DNA of 64,000 nt. Origin: Neocallimastix lanati (nom. inval.) (taxonomy: Eukaryota > Neocallimastigomycota > Neocallimastigomycetes > Neocallimastigales > Neocallimastigaceae). A model generated the notes under the pieces. That model made no database searches. It was given only the letters and a program-made list of their open reading frames with translations, and was not told where the DNA came from. The position numbers and the translations under genes are program-made. This document shows, piece by piece, positions 15,041 to 24,510 of this stretch. Position 1 is the first letter of the stretch; each line of letters opens with the position of its first letter. The stretch lies in assembly GCA_016946835.1 (NCBI GenBank), contig JACVTC010000072.1:799001-863000 (forward strand). The letters are read 5' to 3'.

Positions 15041-17155
15041 AATAGTAAAAATTACAATTATAATAAATAATAAATAATAAATAAAAATTACAATTATAAT
15101 AAATAATAAATAATAAATAATAGATAATAAATAATAAATAATAAATAATAAATAATAAATAATAAATAATAATAAATAAATAATAAATAATAAATAATAA
15201 ATAATAATAAATAAATAATAAATAATAAATAATAAATAATAAATAATAAATAATAAATAATTGAATAATAAATAATAAATAATAAATAATAAATAATAAA
15301 TAATAAATAATAAATAATAAATAATAAATAATAAATAATAAATAATAAATAATAAATAATAAATAATAAATAATAAATAATAAATAATAAATAATAAATA
15401 ATAAATAATAAATAATAAATAATAAATAATAAATAATAAATAATAAATAATAAATAATAAATAATAAATAATAAATAAATGAATAATAAATAATTGAATA
15501 ATAAATAATTGAATAATAAATAATTGAATAATAAATAATTGAATAATAAATAATTGAATAATAAATAATTGAATAATAAATAATAAATAATAAATAATAA
15601 ATAATAAATAATAAATAATAAATAATAAATAATAAATAATAAATAATAAATAATAAATAATAAATAATAAATAATAAATAATAAATAATAAATAATTGAA
15701 TAATTGAATAATTGAATAATTGAATAATAAATGATAAATAATAAATGATAAATAATAAATAATAAATAATAAATAATAAATAATAAATAATAAATAATAA
15801 ATAATAAATAATTGAATAATAAATAATTGAATAATAAATAATTGAATGATTGAATAATAAATAATTGAATAATAAATAATAAATAATAAATAATAAATAA
15901 TTGAATAATTGAATAATTGAATAATAAATAATTGAATAATAAATAATAAATAATAAATAATAAATAATAAATAATAAATAATTGAATAATTGAATAATTG
16001 AATAATAAATGATAAATAATAAATGATAAATAATAAATAATAAGTAATAAATAATAAATAATAAATAATAAATAATAAATAATAAATAATAAATAATAAA
16101 TAATAAATAATAAATAATAAATAATAAATAATAAATAATTGAATAATTGAATAATTGAATAATTGAATAATAAATGATAAATAATAAATGATAAATAATA
16201 AATAATAAATAATAAATAATAAATAATAAATAATAAATAATAAATAATAAATAATTGAATAATAAATAATTGAATAATAAATAATTGAATGATTGAATAA
16301 TAAATAATTGAATAATAAATAATAAATAATAAATAATAAATAATTGAATAATTGAATAATTGAATAATAAATAATTGAATAATAAATAATAAATAATAAA
16401 TAATAAATAATAAATAATTGAATAATTGAATAATTGAATAATAAATGATAAATAATAAATGATAAATAATAAATAATAAGTAATAAATAATAAATAATAA
16501 ATAATAAATAATAAATAATAAATAATAAATAATAAATAATAAATAATAAATAATAAATAATAAATAATTGAATAATTGAATAATTGAATAATAAATGATA
16601 AATAATAAATGATAAATAATAAATAATAAGTAATAAATAATAAATAATAAATAATAAATAATAAATAATAAATAATAAATAATAAATAATAAATAATAAA
16701 TAATAAATAATAAATAATAAATAATAAATAATAAATAATAAATAATTGAATAATAAATAATTGAATAATAAATAATTGAATAATTGAATAATAAATAATT
16801 GAATAATAAATAATAAATAATAAATAATAAATAATAAATAATAAATAATTGAATAATTGAATAATTGAATAATAAATGATAAATAATAAATGATAAATAA
16901 TAAATAATAAGTAATAAATAATAAATAATAAATAATAAATAATAAATAATAAATAATAAATAATAAATAATAAATAATAAATAATAAATAATAAATAATA
17001 AATAATAAATAATAAATAATAAATAATAAATAATAAATAATTGAATAATAAATAATTGAATAATAAATAATTGAATAATTGAATAATAAATAATTGAATA
17101 ATAAATAATAAATAATAAATAATAAATAATAAATAATAAATAATAAATAATAAAT
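15041..17155. repeat. Heptamer (AATAAAT)n / octamer (AATAATTG)n array
   Basis: About 2.1 kb of the 7-mer AATAAAT interrupted by blocks of the 8-mer AATAATTG and by variant bases. Larger blocks of heptamer-octamer-heptamer repeat within it (for example about 15,700-16,050 against 16,140-16,480). On the minus strand the array has no stop codons and gives a 717-codon open frame of Leu, Phe, Ile and Tyr, which I treat as an artefact of the repeat. Confidence 0.95.
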
Positions 17156-17595
17156 ATATGAAATATTTTACATTAATATTTAAAAAAACCACATTATGAG
17201 TTTATTCATTTCGATGTAGGTCTAATGGTATATAAATGATTATAATGTAAAAATCACTAATTGTAATAGGCATAACATTAATAAGAAATGTTCAATGATT
17301 TCTCATGAGAAATTATGGTCTTTTCCTTCGGAGGCATTGGCCTTCTAGCTTGTTATAATGCACTTTCAGCGCATGAAGTTTAAATACATGAAATTTTTTT
17401 TTATATTAATATTAATAAACTACGTTATGAGATTCGAGGACGAAAAGGCCTCTAACTCTTCCCATTCATCGAAGAGTTGACGCTCCTGGTTTGTTTGCGT
17501 TTATACCATCGGAATACTAACCCAAGGCGTAATTTTTATAAAGATAGCGCCAAATCGCACCAAGAATAGGGCTTTTGAATAATCACCAGAAATGA
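17156..17595 (-). pseudogene. Decayed 3' end of a non-LTR retrotransposon (relic 1)
   Basis: In shifted minus-strand frames, fragments such as FLVRFGAIFIKITPWVS and KRKQTRSVNSS align by eye with the C-terminus of the LINE ORF at 18,485-21,946 (FLVV..., then TKSVNAEE). A further fragment, LFDEWEELEAF, precedes a stop. Frameshifts and stops break the frame. A perfect 8-bp inverted repeat AACTCTTC/GAAGAGTT lies at about 17,454-17,478. The tail, near AAACTACGTTATGAGATTC at about 17,418, is echoed at 17,188-17,210, so two tails may be present. GC content is well above the flanks. Confidence 0.55.
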
Positions 17596-17799
17596 TTTGG
17601 TTCATAATAAAAAAATTTAAATCAATAATGTCTTCATCTCTTCCAACAAGAAGGGTACCATATCATATACATATTTTAAATGAAAAAAATAAAATACATG
17701 AAATAAAATATTATATATTATATAATTATATTATAATAATAATAAAATTACATGATTTAAATGAAAAATATAAAATATAATAATTTATAATATTTTATT
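17596..17799. other. A/T-rich spacer between LINE relics
   Basis: Mostly A/T sequence between two LINE relics. A short open frame here has no recognisable content. TAAAATACATGAAATAAAATA and its reverse near 17,795-17,805 form an imperfect inverted repeat. Confidence 0.4.
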
Positions 17800-18072
17800 T
17801 CATGTATAAGTGCGTTAGAAGTAATACTTTCTAACTTTTCCCCATTCATCGATGATGACACCATGTCCATTAATGCGAGAAATAATTTCAGTATTAGTAT
17901 TATCAACCGAATCTGTATCAGATCTTTCACCGGGAGGTGAAAATCCATACCTTATCATTTCGACGTCGACGCTCTTAGTAACGTATAAATAAATTTAGAA
18001 AAAAGTTATATGCAACGAACCTCACCTCCTTATGGATTAGGATTTGAATTTATATTTTAATAGTAATATCAA
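17800..18072 (-). pseudogene. Decayed 3' end of a non-LTR retrotransposon (relic 2)
   Basis: A minus-strand frame across about 17,817-17,985 reads TKSVDVEMIRYGFSPPGE and continues to RINGHGVIIDEWGKVRKYYF followed by a stop. TKSVDVE matches TKSVNAEE in the intact LINE C-terminus, and the DEW motif matches relic 1. I infer a 5'-truncated, diverged member of the same LINE superfamily. The full-length LINE's 3' end abuts it at 18,073. Confidence 0.5.
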
Positions 18073-18430
18073 AACGACTACTTATTAAAAAATGATATTA
18101 TTATTATTTATATATAATATATATTTATATTATATTTATTAAATTATATAAAAACGACTATGAATTTATTAAAAATGATATTATTATTATTTATATATAA
18201 TATATATTTATATTATATTTATTAATTATATATTTTTTTTTTTTTTTTTTTAACGGCAGCAAACTTGTTTCATCTTTATTAATTAAATATTTGATAAAAT
18301 ACATGTAATAAAATAATAAAAAAAAAAGATAAAAAAATAAACAAAAAATTAAAACACAAAATAAAATAAAATAATGGTATAATATATTCTAGTTTCATTT
18401 AATTAATATTTGTAAGACTTCACAAGGGCA

Positions 18431-18452
18431 TTATTATACTGAAGTATAATAA
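18431..18452 (-). other. LINE 3' UTR hairpin A
   Basis: TTATTATACT-GA-AGTATAATAA gives a perfect 10-bp stem with a 2-base loop, extendable by one pair. Similarity between the full-length element and the truncated copy ends exactly at this hairpin (at GGGCAT), so it may be a reverse-transcription stop. Confidence 0.7.
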
Positions 18453-18475
18453 TTAATTTTGACTTCGCAATGTTA

Positions 18476-18504
18476 ATCATAATTTTAAGATACAAAATTA
18501 TGAT
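18476..18504 (-). other. LINE 3' hairpin B, overlapping the stop codon
   Basis: ATCATAATTTT (18,476-18,486) pairs perfectly with AAAATTATGAT (18,494-18,504) around a 7-base loop. The ORF stop codon (18,485-18,487) lies within it. Possible role in 3' RNA recognition by the reverse transcriptase, or in translation termination; inference only. Confidence 0.6.
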
Positions 18505-21500
18505 CTTCATTGGTTGCGCTAGCCCTGCTGGCCTGTCTTACTGTTTCTTCAGCATTGACGCTCTTGGTAGTAGTAGTACGATTCGATTTGAACTTATTGA
18601 ACAAAGACCATTGCTGGCCAATAGCAATAGGTAAAATCGATTGAAGAAGTGCCGCAGTAACCACTAAGAACGGAGTATCAGAATAAGCACCTGATTTCAT
18701 CTGGCACTTAAATAGAACCTCCCATTCCCTTGTACTGTTATTAATACTTCGACCTCCAAGAAGGAAATTAAACACTTTTTCACACACACTAGAATCAATA
18801 TACACATTATTTTCAATACTATTACTAATATTACTATAACTATTATTACTATTACTATTATTACTATTACTACTATTACTATTACTATTATCATTATTAC
18901 TATTAACTATATCATTTGTTAGGTTGCCACGGTAAAAAGCATTATATAAAAATAAAATTTTATCATTAACTTTACTACGAATATGATTGAAAAAAGGACA
19001 ATCAATTAACCAATGACTTATCCATTGTTTATTACTTTTACAACAGGGACAATAATTAGGACACATTTGATCTACAATTTTTGCAGCTTTAGCAATTCTA
19101 GCATCTAATCTATATCCGCTTCGTGCTCTCAATAGCCAATAGAAACCATATGAAAGATCAGGATATTCATAACAAAGTTTAATAAATTTTGATGTTTCTT
19201 CGAATTTGTTTTTGTCATAAAACTCAGCTTTAATAGAATTGATTTTCATATCTCTTTTCCAATAAAAATCCTTGATTTTATTATCGTTATTACCTCTTTT
19301 CTCTAGTTTACGTTTAAGAGTTCTACTTTCTTTTGTCCATGTATATTTTCTAGATCTTGGAATATTATTAACTAAATAGGAAATAATACAATTTGAATCT
19401 TTCCATTTATCAAAACATTTGACTTGAGACAAAGCACACTTAGCTGACAATGGAGGAATATGTAAATCTTTTGAAATAGAATATACATTAATAAATGATT
19501 TGGCTTTTTGTATACCTGCAATCCATCTTAATCCTTTATTAATTAATTTCTGAGTATTATTTGTTCTAGCTTTATTTGAACCAAGTAAAGGCGCAAAGTA
19601 AGAGACTTTACTAAGTACATAAGAGTTAATTATAATCTTTTTAAATGGAATAGGAATTTTGGAGTTTGAAAGAAATTTACTAACAGAAAAGAGAGCTTTA
19701 GTAACTTTAGAGTTAAGTAATTTAATAATAGGGTTCAATGATAAGCTTTTATCAAATGGTATACCTAAATAGGTATAACATTTAGTTATTGGGATTGGTT
19801 GACCAGCAAGATAAAAAGTAGGATCTCTTTTATTTTGAAAAAGAGGTGTGTCTGGTCGAATCACCATCGTTGCACACTTATTAATTCCAAAATTCATCAT
19901 ATTAAATTTAGCCCATTCATTTACCTTCTTAAGCATTTTTTTTAACTTAGTTCTTGATGGTGCGCATAGAACAATATCATCTGCAAAGAGTCCACCACAA
20001 CATCTAGATTCGCCTAAAGGAATTCCAAGTTCTGAAACATCATTAAAAATGTCATTAATAAAAAGATTGAAAAGAATTGGTGATAGTGGACAACCTTGTC
20101 TAACTCCTTTCATAATATTAAAAGATTCCGAATATTGATCATCAATTTTAACACTGGCTTTGGAAGTCATATATAGATTTTTTATAAATTGATAACATTT
20201 ACCTCTAATACCTAAAGCATCTAATTTATATAAAATATTACCTATTGGAACAGAATCATATGCCTTTTTTAAATCTAGAAAAGCAAGGTAAGTTTCTTTA
20301 TTATCATTTTTACGCCTTTGACAAATTTCTCGAATTGAAATAAATAAACTAACACATTCTTCTTTTGTACGAAATCCAAATTGCTCTGGCCTAATAAAAT
20401 TATTTTTAAGTCCATATTCCGAAATTCTTTTGGAGACTATTTTCGAAATGAGTTTAATACCATTGTTAATCAGAGAGATACCTCGATAATTGTCACAATC
20501 AGATAGATCATCTCCTTTTTTAGGAATAGATATAATACTTGCTTCATTCCAAGAGCTAGGAAATTCTCCATTCCAAATTCTTGAGTATATCTTCTGTAAA
20601 CAATTTAAACCAGAAGAAGAATTATTTACTGAATTTTCGTCATCCGGAGGAATTAAAGCTTTATAAAATTCAATAGGAATTCCATCCGGGCCTGAAGCTT
20701 TATAATTTGGAGTAGCTAAAATTGCTTCTCTAATTTCTTCTATACTGATGTCTTGATTTATATCCCATTCATTGTGTCTCGTATACCTGATTGTTCCATT
20801 GGAAAATTTATTAGACCATTCGATTAATGCACTATTGATATCAGAATGACTTGAAGCAAGTTTTTTATAGTGATTGTGCCATACTTCTAACTGTTCTTTA
20901 GTAGAAGTAGCTAGTTTACCATTTTTGTCCTTTACTGGAGAATTTGACATATTTTTAAATTTATCTACTTTTGCTGTTGTTTTAAGCCATTTCCAAGCTT
21001 TCTTAGGGTTATGAGATTTCATATATTCACATCCTGTATTGATCCAATGTTGGTATTCAGTTTTCCTATAAATATTACACATATGATGAATAATTTTGCA
21101 CATTCTATTATATTTATCAATTAATTCTTCAAATTCATCTAAATTATGATAAGAACCTCTTCTTTTAATGGATTTATATAATTTCATTTTGAGTTTTTGC
21201 AAATTAAATATTTTCTGCGACATATGAAAAAAAGATTTTCGAACTTCTGAAATTGACGTGATATTAAGTTCCTTAGCAATATTGAATGAAGTTGAAATAA
21301 ATTTCTTTGAAATATCATCAATACTAATATTAGGATCTGGAATCACTTCCTCTAATACACTAAAATAGTTGTTGTCAAAAATTGATTCTTTTTCATTTAT
21401 ACATTTTAATCTATCCCATTTAACTGTCTTTTTAGGCAGAGAGAAAGAATTATCTGAATTAACTGATGAAAAACATTTACCTTTTATTAATAAAGGTTTA

Positions 21501-21946
21501 TGATCCGAAATGGGGGGAAAGTCAATAAAAGTACCATATGAAAGTAAATCTAACATATGATCATTGACAATCGCATGATCTATATCAGATTCTCTATTAC
21601 CTCTACTCCATGAAATTGGGGAGCCCCATAAGGGAAGAATTTTCCAATTACTAAATTTAGAGAGCAAATTACTTAATTTCTCAGTAGGTAAATTAAAATC
21701 ACCAACCAACATTGAAGGATGAGAAGAGTGACTATTTAACCAAGACAATATTTCAATTTTAGCAGCTCTAGCATGAAGGCTATGGCTACTATGAGGTACG
21801 TACACATTACCAATAGAACATTTAGTGAAATTCCAAAAAATTATAAGTATACAAGGAAATAATATACTCATAAGTGTTGTTTTCAAGAGAGGCTTGACAA
21901 GAATTATGAAACCCAATATAAAGACCTCTTTTACCGGGAATTTCAT
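18485..21946 (-). CDS. LINE ORF, C-terminal part: endonuclease, reverse transcriptase, zinc finger
   Basis: The first roughly 37 residues of this 1,153-codon frame are out-of-frame overlap; real homology starts near CSIGNVYVPHS. The endonuclease C-half keeps GDFN, SDIDHAIVND and SDHKPL, so all expected catalytic residues are present. Reverse transcriptase motifs follow: EQFGFRTKEECVSLF, FLDLKKAYDSVP, GVRQGCPLSPILFNLF and LFADDIVLC (FADD at about residue 652). Near residue 970 a C-x2-C-x8-H-x4-C cluster matches the C-terminal zinc finger seen in many R1/Tad-type elements. A Ser/Asn-repeat insertion (18,815-18,900) lies near the end. The stop codon lies inside an 11-bp-stem hairpin. Frame-disrupted relative to its N-terminal half, otherwise intact. 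Confidence 0.9.
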   Translation of the reverse strand: MKFPVKEVFILGFIILVKPLLKTTLMSILFPCILIIFWNFTKCSIGNVYVPHSSHSLHARAAKIEILSWLNSHSSHPSMLVGDFNLPTEKLSNLLSKFSNWKILPLWGSPISWSRGNRESDIDHAIVNDHMLDLLSYGTFIDFPPISDHKPLLIKGKCFSSVNSDNSFSLPKKTVKWDRLKCINEKESIFDNNYFSVLEEVIPDPNISIDDISKKFISTSFNIAKELNITSISEVRKSFFHMSQKIFNLQKLKMKLYKSIKRRGSYHNLDEFEELIDKYNRMCKIIHHMCNIYRKTEYQHWINTGCEYMKSHNPKKAWKWLKTTAKVDKFKNMSNSPVKDKNGKLATSTKEQLEVWHNHYKKLASSHSDINSALIEWSNKFSNGTIRYTRHNEWDINQDISIEEIREAILATPNYKASGPDGIPIEFYKALIPPDDENSVNNSSSGLNCLQKIYSRIWNGEFPSSWNEASIISIPKKGDDLSDCDNYRGISLINNGIKLISKIVSKRISEYGLKNNFIRPEQFGFRTKEECVSLFISIREICQRRKNDNKETYLAFLDLKKAYDSVPIGNILYKLDALGIRGKCYQFIKNLYMTSKASVKIDDQYSESFNIMKGVRQGCPLSPILFNLFINDIFNDVSELGIPLGESRCCGGLFADDIVLCAPSRTKLKKMLKKVNEWAKFNMMNFGINKCATMVIRPDTPLFQNKRDPTFYLAGQPIPITKCYTYLGIPFDKSLSLNPIIKLLNSKVTKALFSVSKFLSNSKIPIPFKKIIINSYVLSKVSYFAPLLGSNKARTNNTQKLINKGLRWIAGIQKAKSFINVYSISKDLHIPPLSAKCALSQVKCFDKWKDSNCIISYLVNNIPRSRKYTWTKESRTLKRKLEKRGNNDNKIKDFYWKRDMKINSIKAEFYDKNKFEETSKFIKLCYEYPDLSYGFYWLLRARSGYRLDARIAKAAKIVDQMCPNYCPCCKSNKQWISHWLIDCPFFNHIRSKVNDKILFLYNAFYRGNLTNDIVNSNNDNSNSNSSNSNNSNSNNSYSNISNSIENNVYIDSSVCEKVFNFLLGGRSINNSTREWEVLFKCQMKSGAYSDTPFLVVTAALLQSILPIAIGQQWSLFNKFKSNRTTTTKSVNAEETVRQASRASATNEDHNFVS

Positions 21947-22940
21947 TATTAGCTTTTTTGAAGAAATGTTTGTAGTTTTTTAATGATACTCGACATGGAT
22001 ATTTACTGCTAGAACCTGAACCATTTCCTGTTTCCTGAAAGTATAAGAAAAGTGGTTTGTACATTGAAATAAAGAATTCAACACTGTCTTTTTTATCAAA
22101 GTTCCATCCATTAGTATTCCAACTGACACATAGAGAAAATTCTTTAACTGTATTATTATTAATATGAGTGTTATTAATATTATTGGAATTATTATAATTG
22201 ATTGAACTGAAATTTGAATTTGAATCTGAGCTTGAAACTGAATTTAAACATAAATTTGAAATTGAACTTGTACTTGAACTTGAACTTGAACTTGAACTTG
22301 TACTTGAACTTGAACTTGAAATTGTACTTGAACTTGGACTTGAACTTGAACTTGAACCTGTACTTGAACTTGTACTTAAACTTGTACTTGAACTTGAACT
22401 TGAGCTTGTACTTGAACTTGTACTTGAACTTGTACTTGAACTTGAACTTGAGCTTGTACTTGAACTTGAACATGAATCTGTATTTGAACTTGAATTTGAA
22501 TTTTGACTTGAATCTGCATTTGAATTTGAAGTAGTGAATAAGTTGATATTATAAGATGAATTCACTTTTTCTGATAAGGCAAAATGATTCCTTTTGAGTG
22601 AAGAAAAACTGTATTTATGATTCCTTTTGCTACAATTAATAACGTTAATTGAAGCACGTTTGAAACTATTAACAATACAATCAGTAATAGATGTTAATTC
22701 TTCTTCATTACCTACTATTTTAATTTTAAAGAATGCATCATTAAAATTAGTAATACGTTTAACTGATAAAACCTTATCATTTAATTCATTCAGAGTTTTC
22801 TTTAAATGTCTTCTCATTTTGATTTCTGGCCAAGATCGAAGTCCGCGGATAAAGAGTAGTTTCGTATTCTCCATTGGTATACCGTGGCACCTTGAACCTC
22901 TTAGAATGAAATTCTTATTTCTTATAAATTGGATTTCCAT
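21822..22940 (-). CDS. LINE ORF, N-terminal part: possible RNA-binding domain, Ser-rich linker, start of endonuclease
   Basis: This frame is 372 codons; the homologous part runs from the ATG at 22,940 to about 21,835. Residues about 27-95 (KLLFIRGL onward) look like a small RRM-like fold, which is inference. Residues about 145-245 are a Ser/Thr-rich linker encoded by hexamer repeats. From about residue 268 the APE-type endonuclease begins, with WNTNGW (metal-binding Asn) and FQETG (catalytic Glu). The frame then hits a stop just past a six-base homopolymer, while the missing half of the domain continues in another frame of the downstream ORF. Removing one base (or adding two) at 21,835-21,840 would join the frames. 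The element is therefore inactive, programmed to frameshift, or misassembled here. Confidence 0.8.
   Translation of the reverse strand: MEIQFIRNKNFILRGSRCHGIPMENTKLLFIRGLRSWPEIKMRRHLKKTLNELNDKVLSVKRITNFNDAFFKIKIVGNEEELTSITDCIVNSFKRASINVINCSKRNHKYSFSSLKRNHFALSEKVNSSYNINLFTTSNSNADSSQNSNSSSNTDSCSSSSTSSSSSSSTSSSTSSSTSSSSSSSTSLSTSSSTGSSSSSSPSSSTISSSSSSTSSSSSSSSSTSSISNLCLNSVSSSDSNSNFSSINYNNSNNINNTHINNNTVKEFSLCVSWNTNGWNFDKKDSVEFFISMYKPLFLYFQETGNGSGSSSKYPCRVSLKNYKHFFKKANNEIPGKRGLYIGFHNSCQASLENNTYEYIISLYTYNFLEFH
22260..22500. repeat. Coding hexamer repeat (CTTGAA/CTTGTA)n
   Basis: About 240 bp of CTTGAA/CTTGTA hexamers encode, on the minus strand, the Ser/Thr-rich linker of the LINE ORF. Several other frames are open through it and are shadows. 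Confidence 0.9.
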
Positions 22941-23596
22941 AATAGTAATAAAAAACTAAAAATTAATAACTAAAAAAAAAATAAAAAAAAGTCAATTTTT
23001 ATTATAAAGTCTTGAGTATAATGAGAATTGTAATAATTTTATATCTTTTTGGAGTAAATAATTTCGATAATTAGTAGTTTGTTGAATGATTGAAAAATAA
23101 TTTGATTTAGCACTTTTTTCAGTATATTATTTAAATTGAATATCATAAAGTATTTAATGACTAAGATTGAATTGATGAAATAAAATGGCACAAAATTAGT
23201 AAAGAGTTAAATAAATTACTACAAGATTTAGAGTGAATCAATCTCTTACAACGTGATACATGAAATATAAAGTTGAAATACAATTGAATACAATAGATTC
23301 TTACATGAGAATAGTAATACTACATGAAAATAGAAATACAATGAAAATGTATTACTAATTCTTGGGTGTAACTTATTTAACAATGTTCCAAAAATGCACC
23401 ATTATATTCCGCAGTGAGTGTTCACCAGAAAAATTTTACCAATAACATTACCATTGCGCATAATGTTATTAATTAACACAAAATATAACTTTACTACTAT
23501 TTTGCACCAGTACTGTGGATCTACTTTATAAGAGTAAAGTTAATTCCCCTTGCAGGCGATTTAAATACATAAATCGAGTACACCCCTGCTCGGGGG
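22941..23596 (-). promoter_or_regulatory. LINE 5' UTR
   Basis: About 656 nt without an ORF, clearly richer in G and C at its 5' end than the surroundings. It presumably contains the internal promoter needed for non-LTR elements; no specific promoter motif is recognised. It starts with the hairpin at 23,546-23,596. Confidence 0.55.
23546..23596 (-). other. 5'-terminal structured leader of the LINE
   Basis: Reading the minus strand from 23,596, three nested stems can form: CCCC with GGGG, GCAGG with CCTGC, and CGATTTA with TAAATCG. An alternative local hairpin CCCC-GAGCA-GGGG is also possible at the very 5' end. I could not fit this to an HDV-like or hammerhead ribozyme. Confidence 0.55.
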
Positions 23597-23886
23597 AAAA
23601 ACGACTATGAATTTATTAAAAATGATATTATTATTATTTATATATAATATATATTTATATTTATTAAATTATATAAAAAAAAAAATTTTTTTTTTTTTTT
23701 TTAACGGCAGCAAACTTGTTTCATCTTTATTAATTAAATATTTGATAAAATACATGTAATAAAATAATAAAAAAAAAAAAAAGATAAAAAAATAAACAAA
23801 AAATAAAACACAAAATAAAAATAAAATAATGGTATAATATATTCTAGTTTCATTTAATTAATATTTGTAAGACTTCACAAGGGCAT
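23597..23886 (-). mobile_element. 5'-truncated LINE copy (3' tail only)
   Basis: The sequence from GGGCAT (23,886) through ACTTCACAAG, ATTAATTAAATG, CAAGTTTGCTGCCGTTA, a poly(A) tract and one roughly 80-bp unit ending at AAAACGAC is nearly identical to the 3' end of the full-length LINE (18,073-18,431). Its 3' end touches the 5' end of the full-length element at 23,596/23,597, so the two lie head-to-tail on the minus strand. Confidence 0.85.
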
Positions 23887-24510
23887 ATAAAAAAAAAAAA
23901 AAAAATGATCAATTAAAATTAATATAAAATAAAATTGATCAATTAAAATTAATATAAATTAAACATTTTTTTTTTTTTATAGCCGCAATTATTTCGAACT
24001 TTAATCTTTATTTATTTATTCTTATATACAATACATGAATACTTTTAATTTTAATAAAAAATAAAAAAAACACAGAATTAATAAAATAAATAAATATTAT
24101 ATGTCCAATTTGAACATAAAAATATTTGATAATAGTAATGTGAAATAAAAAGTAATAATAAAATAAACATATTATATTGTATATATACATAATGTTTTAT
24201 ATCCAACACCAAATATATACCAAAATGATTAGTATGTTAAATTTGAATAATAAATTCTTTAATATATATATATACATATATTTTTGTTTGTTTGTATTAT
24301 ATTTTAAAAATTTTTTAAAAATTTATTTAATGTTATTAATGTTTTAAAATTTTTTAAAATTTATTTAATGTATTTAATGTTTGTTATTAATGTTTTAAAA
24401 TTTTTTAAAATTTATTTAATGTATTTAATGTTTAATTTTTTTTTTTCTTTTCTAAAACTGAATTAATTATATATACAATTTTTTTTTTTTTTTTTTTTTT
24501 TTTACGGCAA
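23887..24510 (-). other. A/T DNA with two further possible LINE 3' tails
   Basis: T-runs followed by TATAGCCGCAATTATTTCGAA (about 23,966-24,000) and by TACGGCAAGTAGTAATATT (about 24,480-24,525) resemble the poly(A)-adjacent GCTGCCGTTA end of the LINE on the minus strand. They could be older, diverged 5'-truncated insertions. About 50-bp direct repeats (GTTTTAAAATTTTTTAAAAT units) lie at about 24,298-24,432. Confidence 0.35.

Larger units (their letters stand above)
18073..23596 (-). mobile_element. Near full-length non-LTR retrotransposon (LINE), about 5.5 kb
   Basis: The order on the minus strand is: 5' UTR (23,596-22,941), ORF (22,940-18,485, one frameshift), 3' UTR (18,484 onward) with two perfect hairpins, an internal poly(A) (T-run at about 18,232-18,252), then one or two roughly 80-bp units starting at the AAAACGAC border. 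The ORF carries an APE-type endonuclease, a reverse transcriptase and a C-terminal zinc-finger motif. The 5' end is placed at 23,596 because everything beyond it belongs to the tail of a second copy. The 3' end is placed at 18,073 because similarity to that copy stops there. The roughly 80-bp units could be part of the element or a long target-site duplication. Clade not assigned. Confidence 0.85.

Noticed and set aside
15039-17192. 717-codon open frame on the minus strand
   Set aside because: It is a direct translation of the AATAAAT/AATAATTG array, with only Leu, Phe, Ile, Tyr, Gln, Asn and similar residues. The repeat simply lacks stop codons on that strand.
22192-22534. Plus- and minus-strand Leu/Asn, Glu/Leu and Lys/Phe frames over the Ser linker
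   Set aside because: Shadows of the CTTGAA/CTTGTA hexamer repeat within the LINE ORF.
23546-23596. HDV-like or hammerhead ribozyme at the LINE 5' end
   Set aside because: The stems are nested rather than in a double pseudoknot, and the conserved hammerhead core words are absent.
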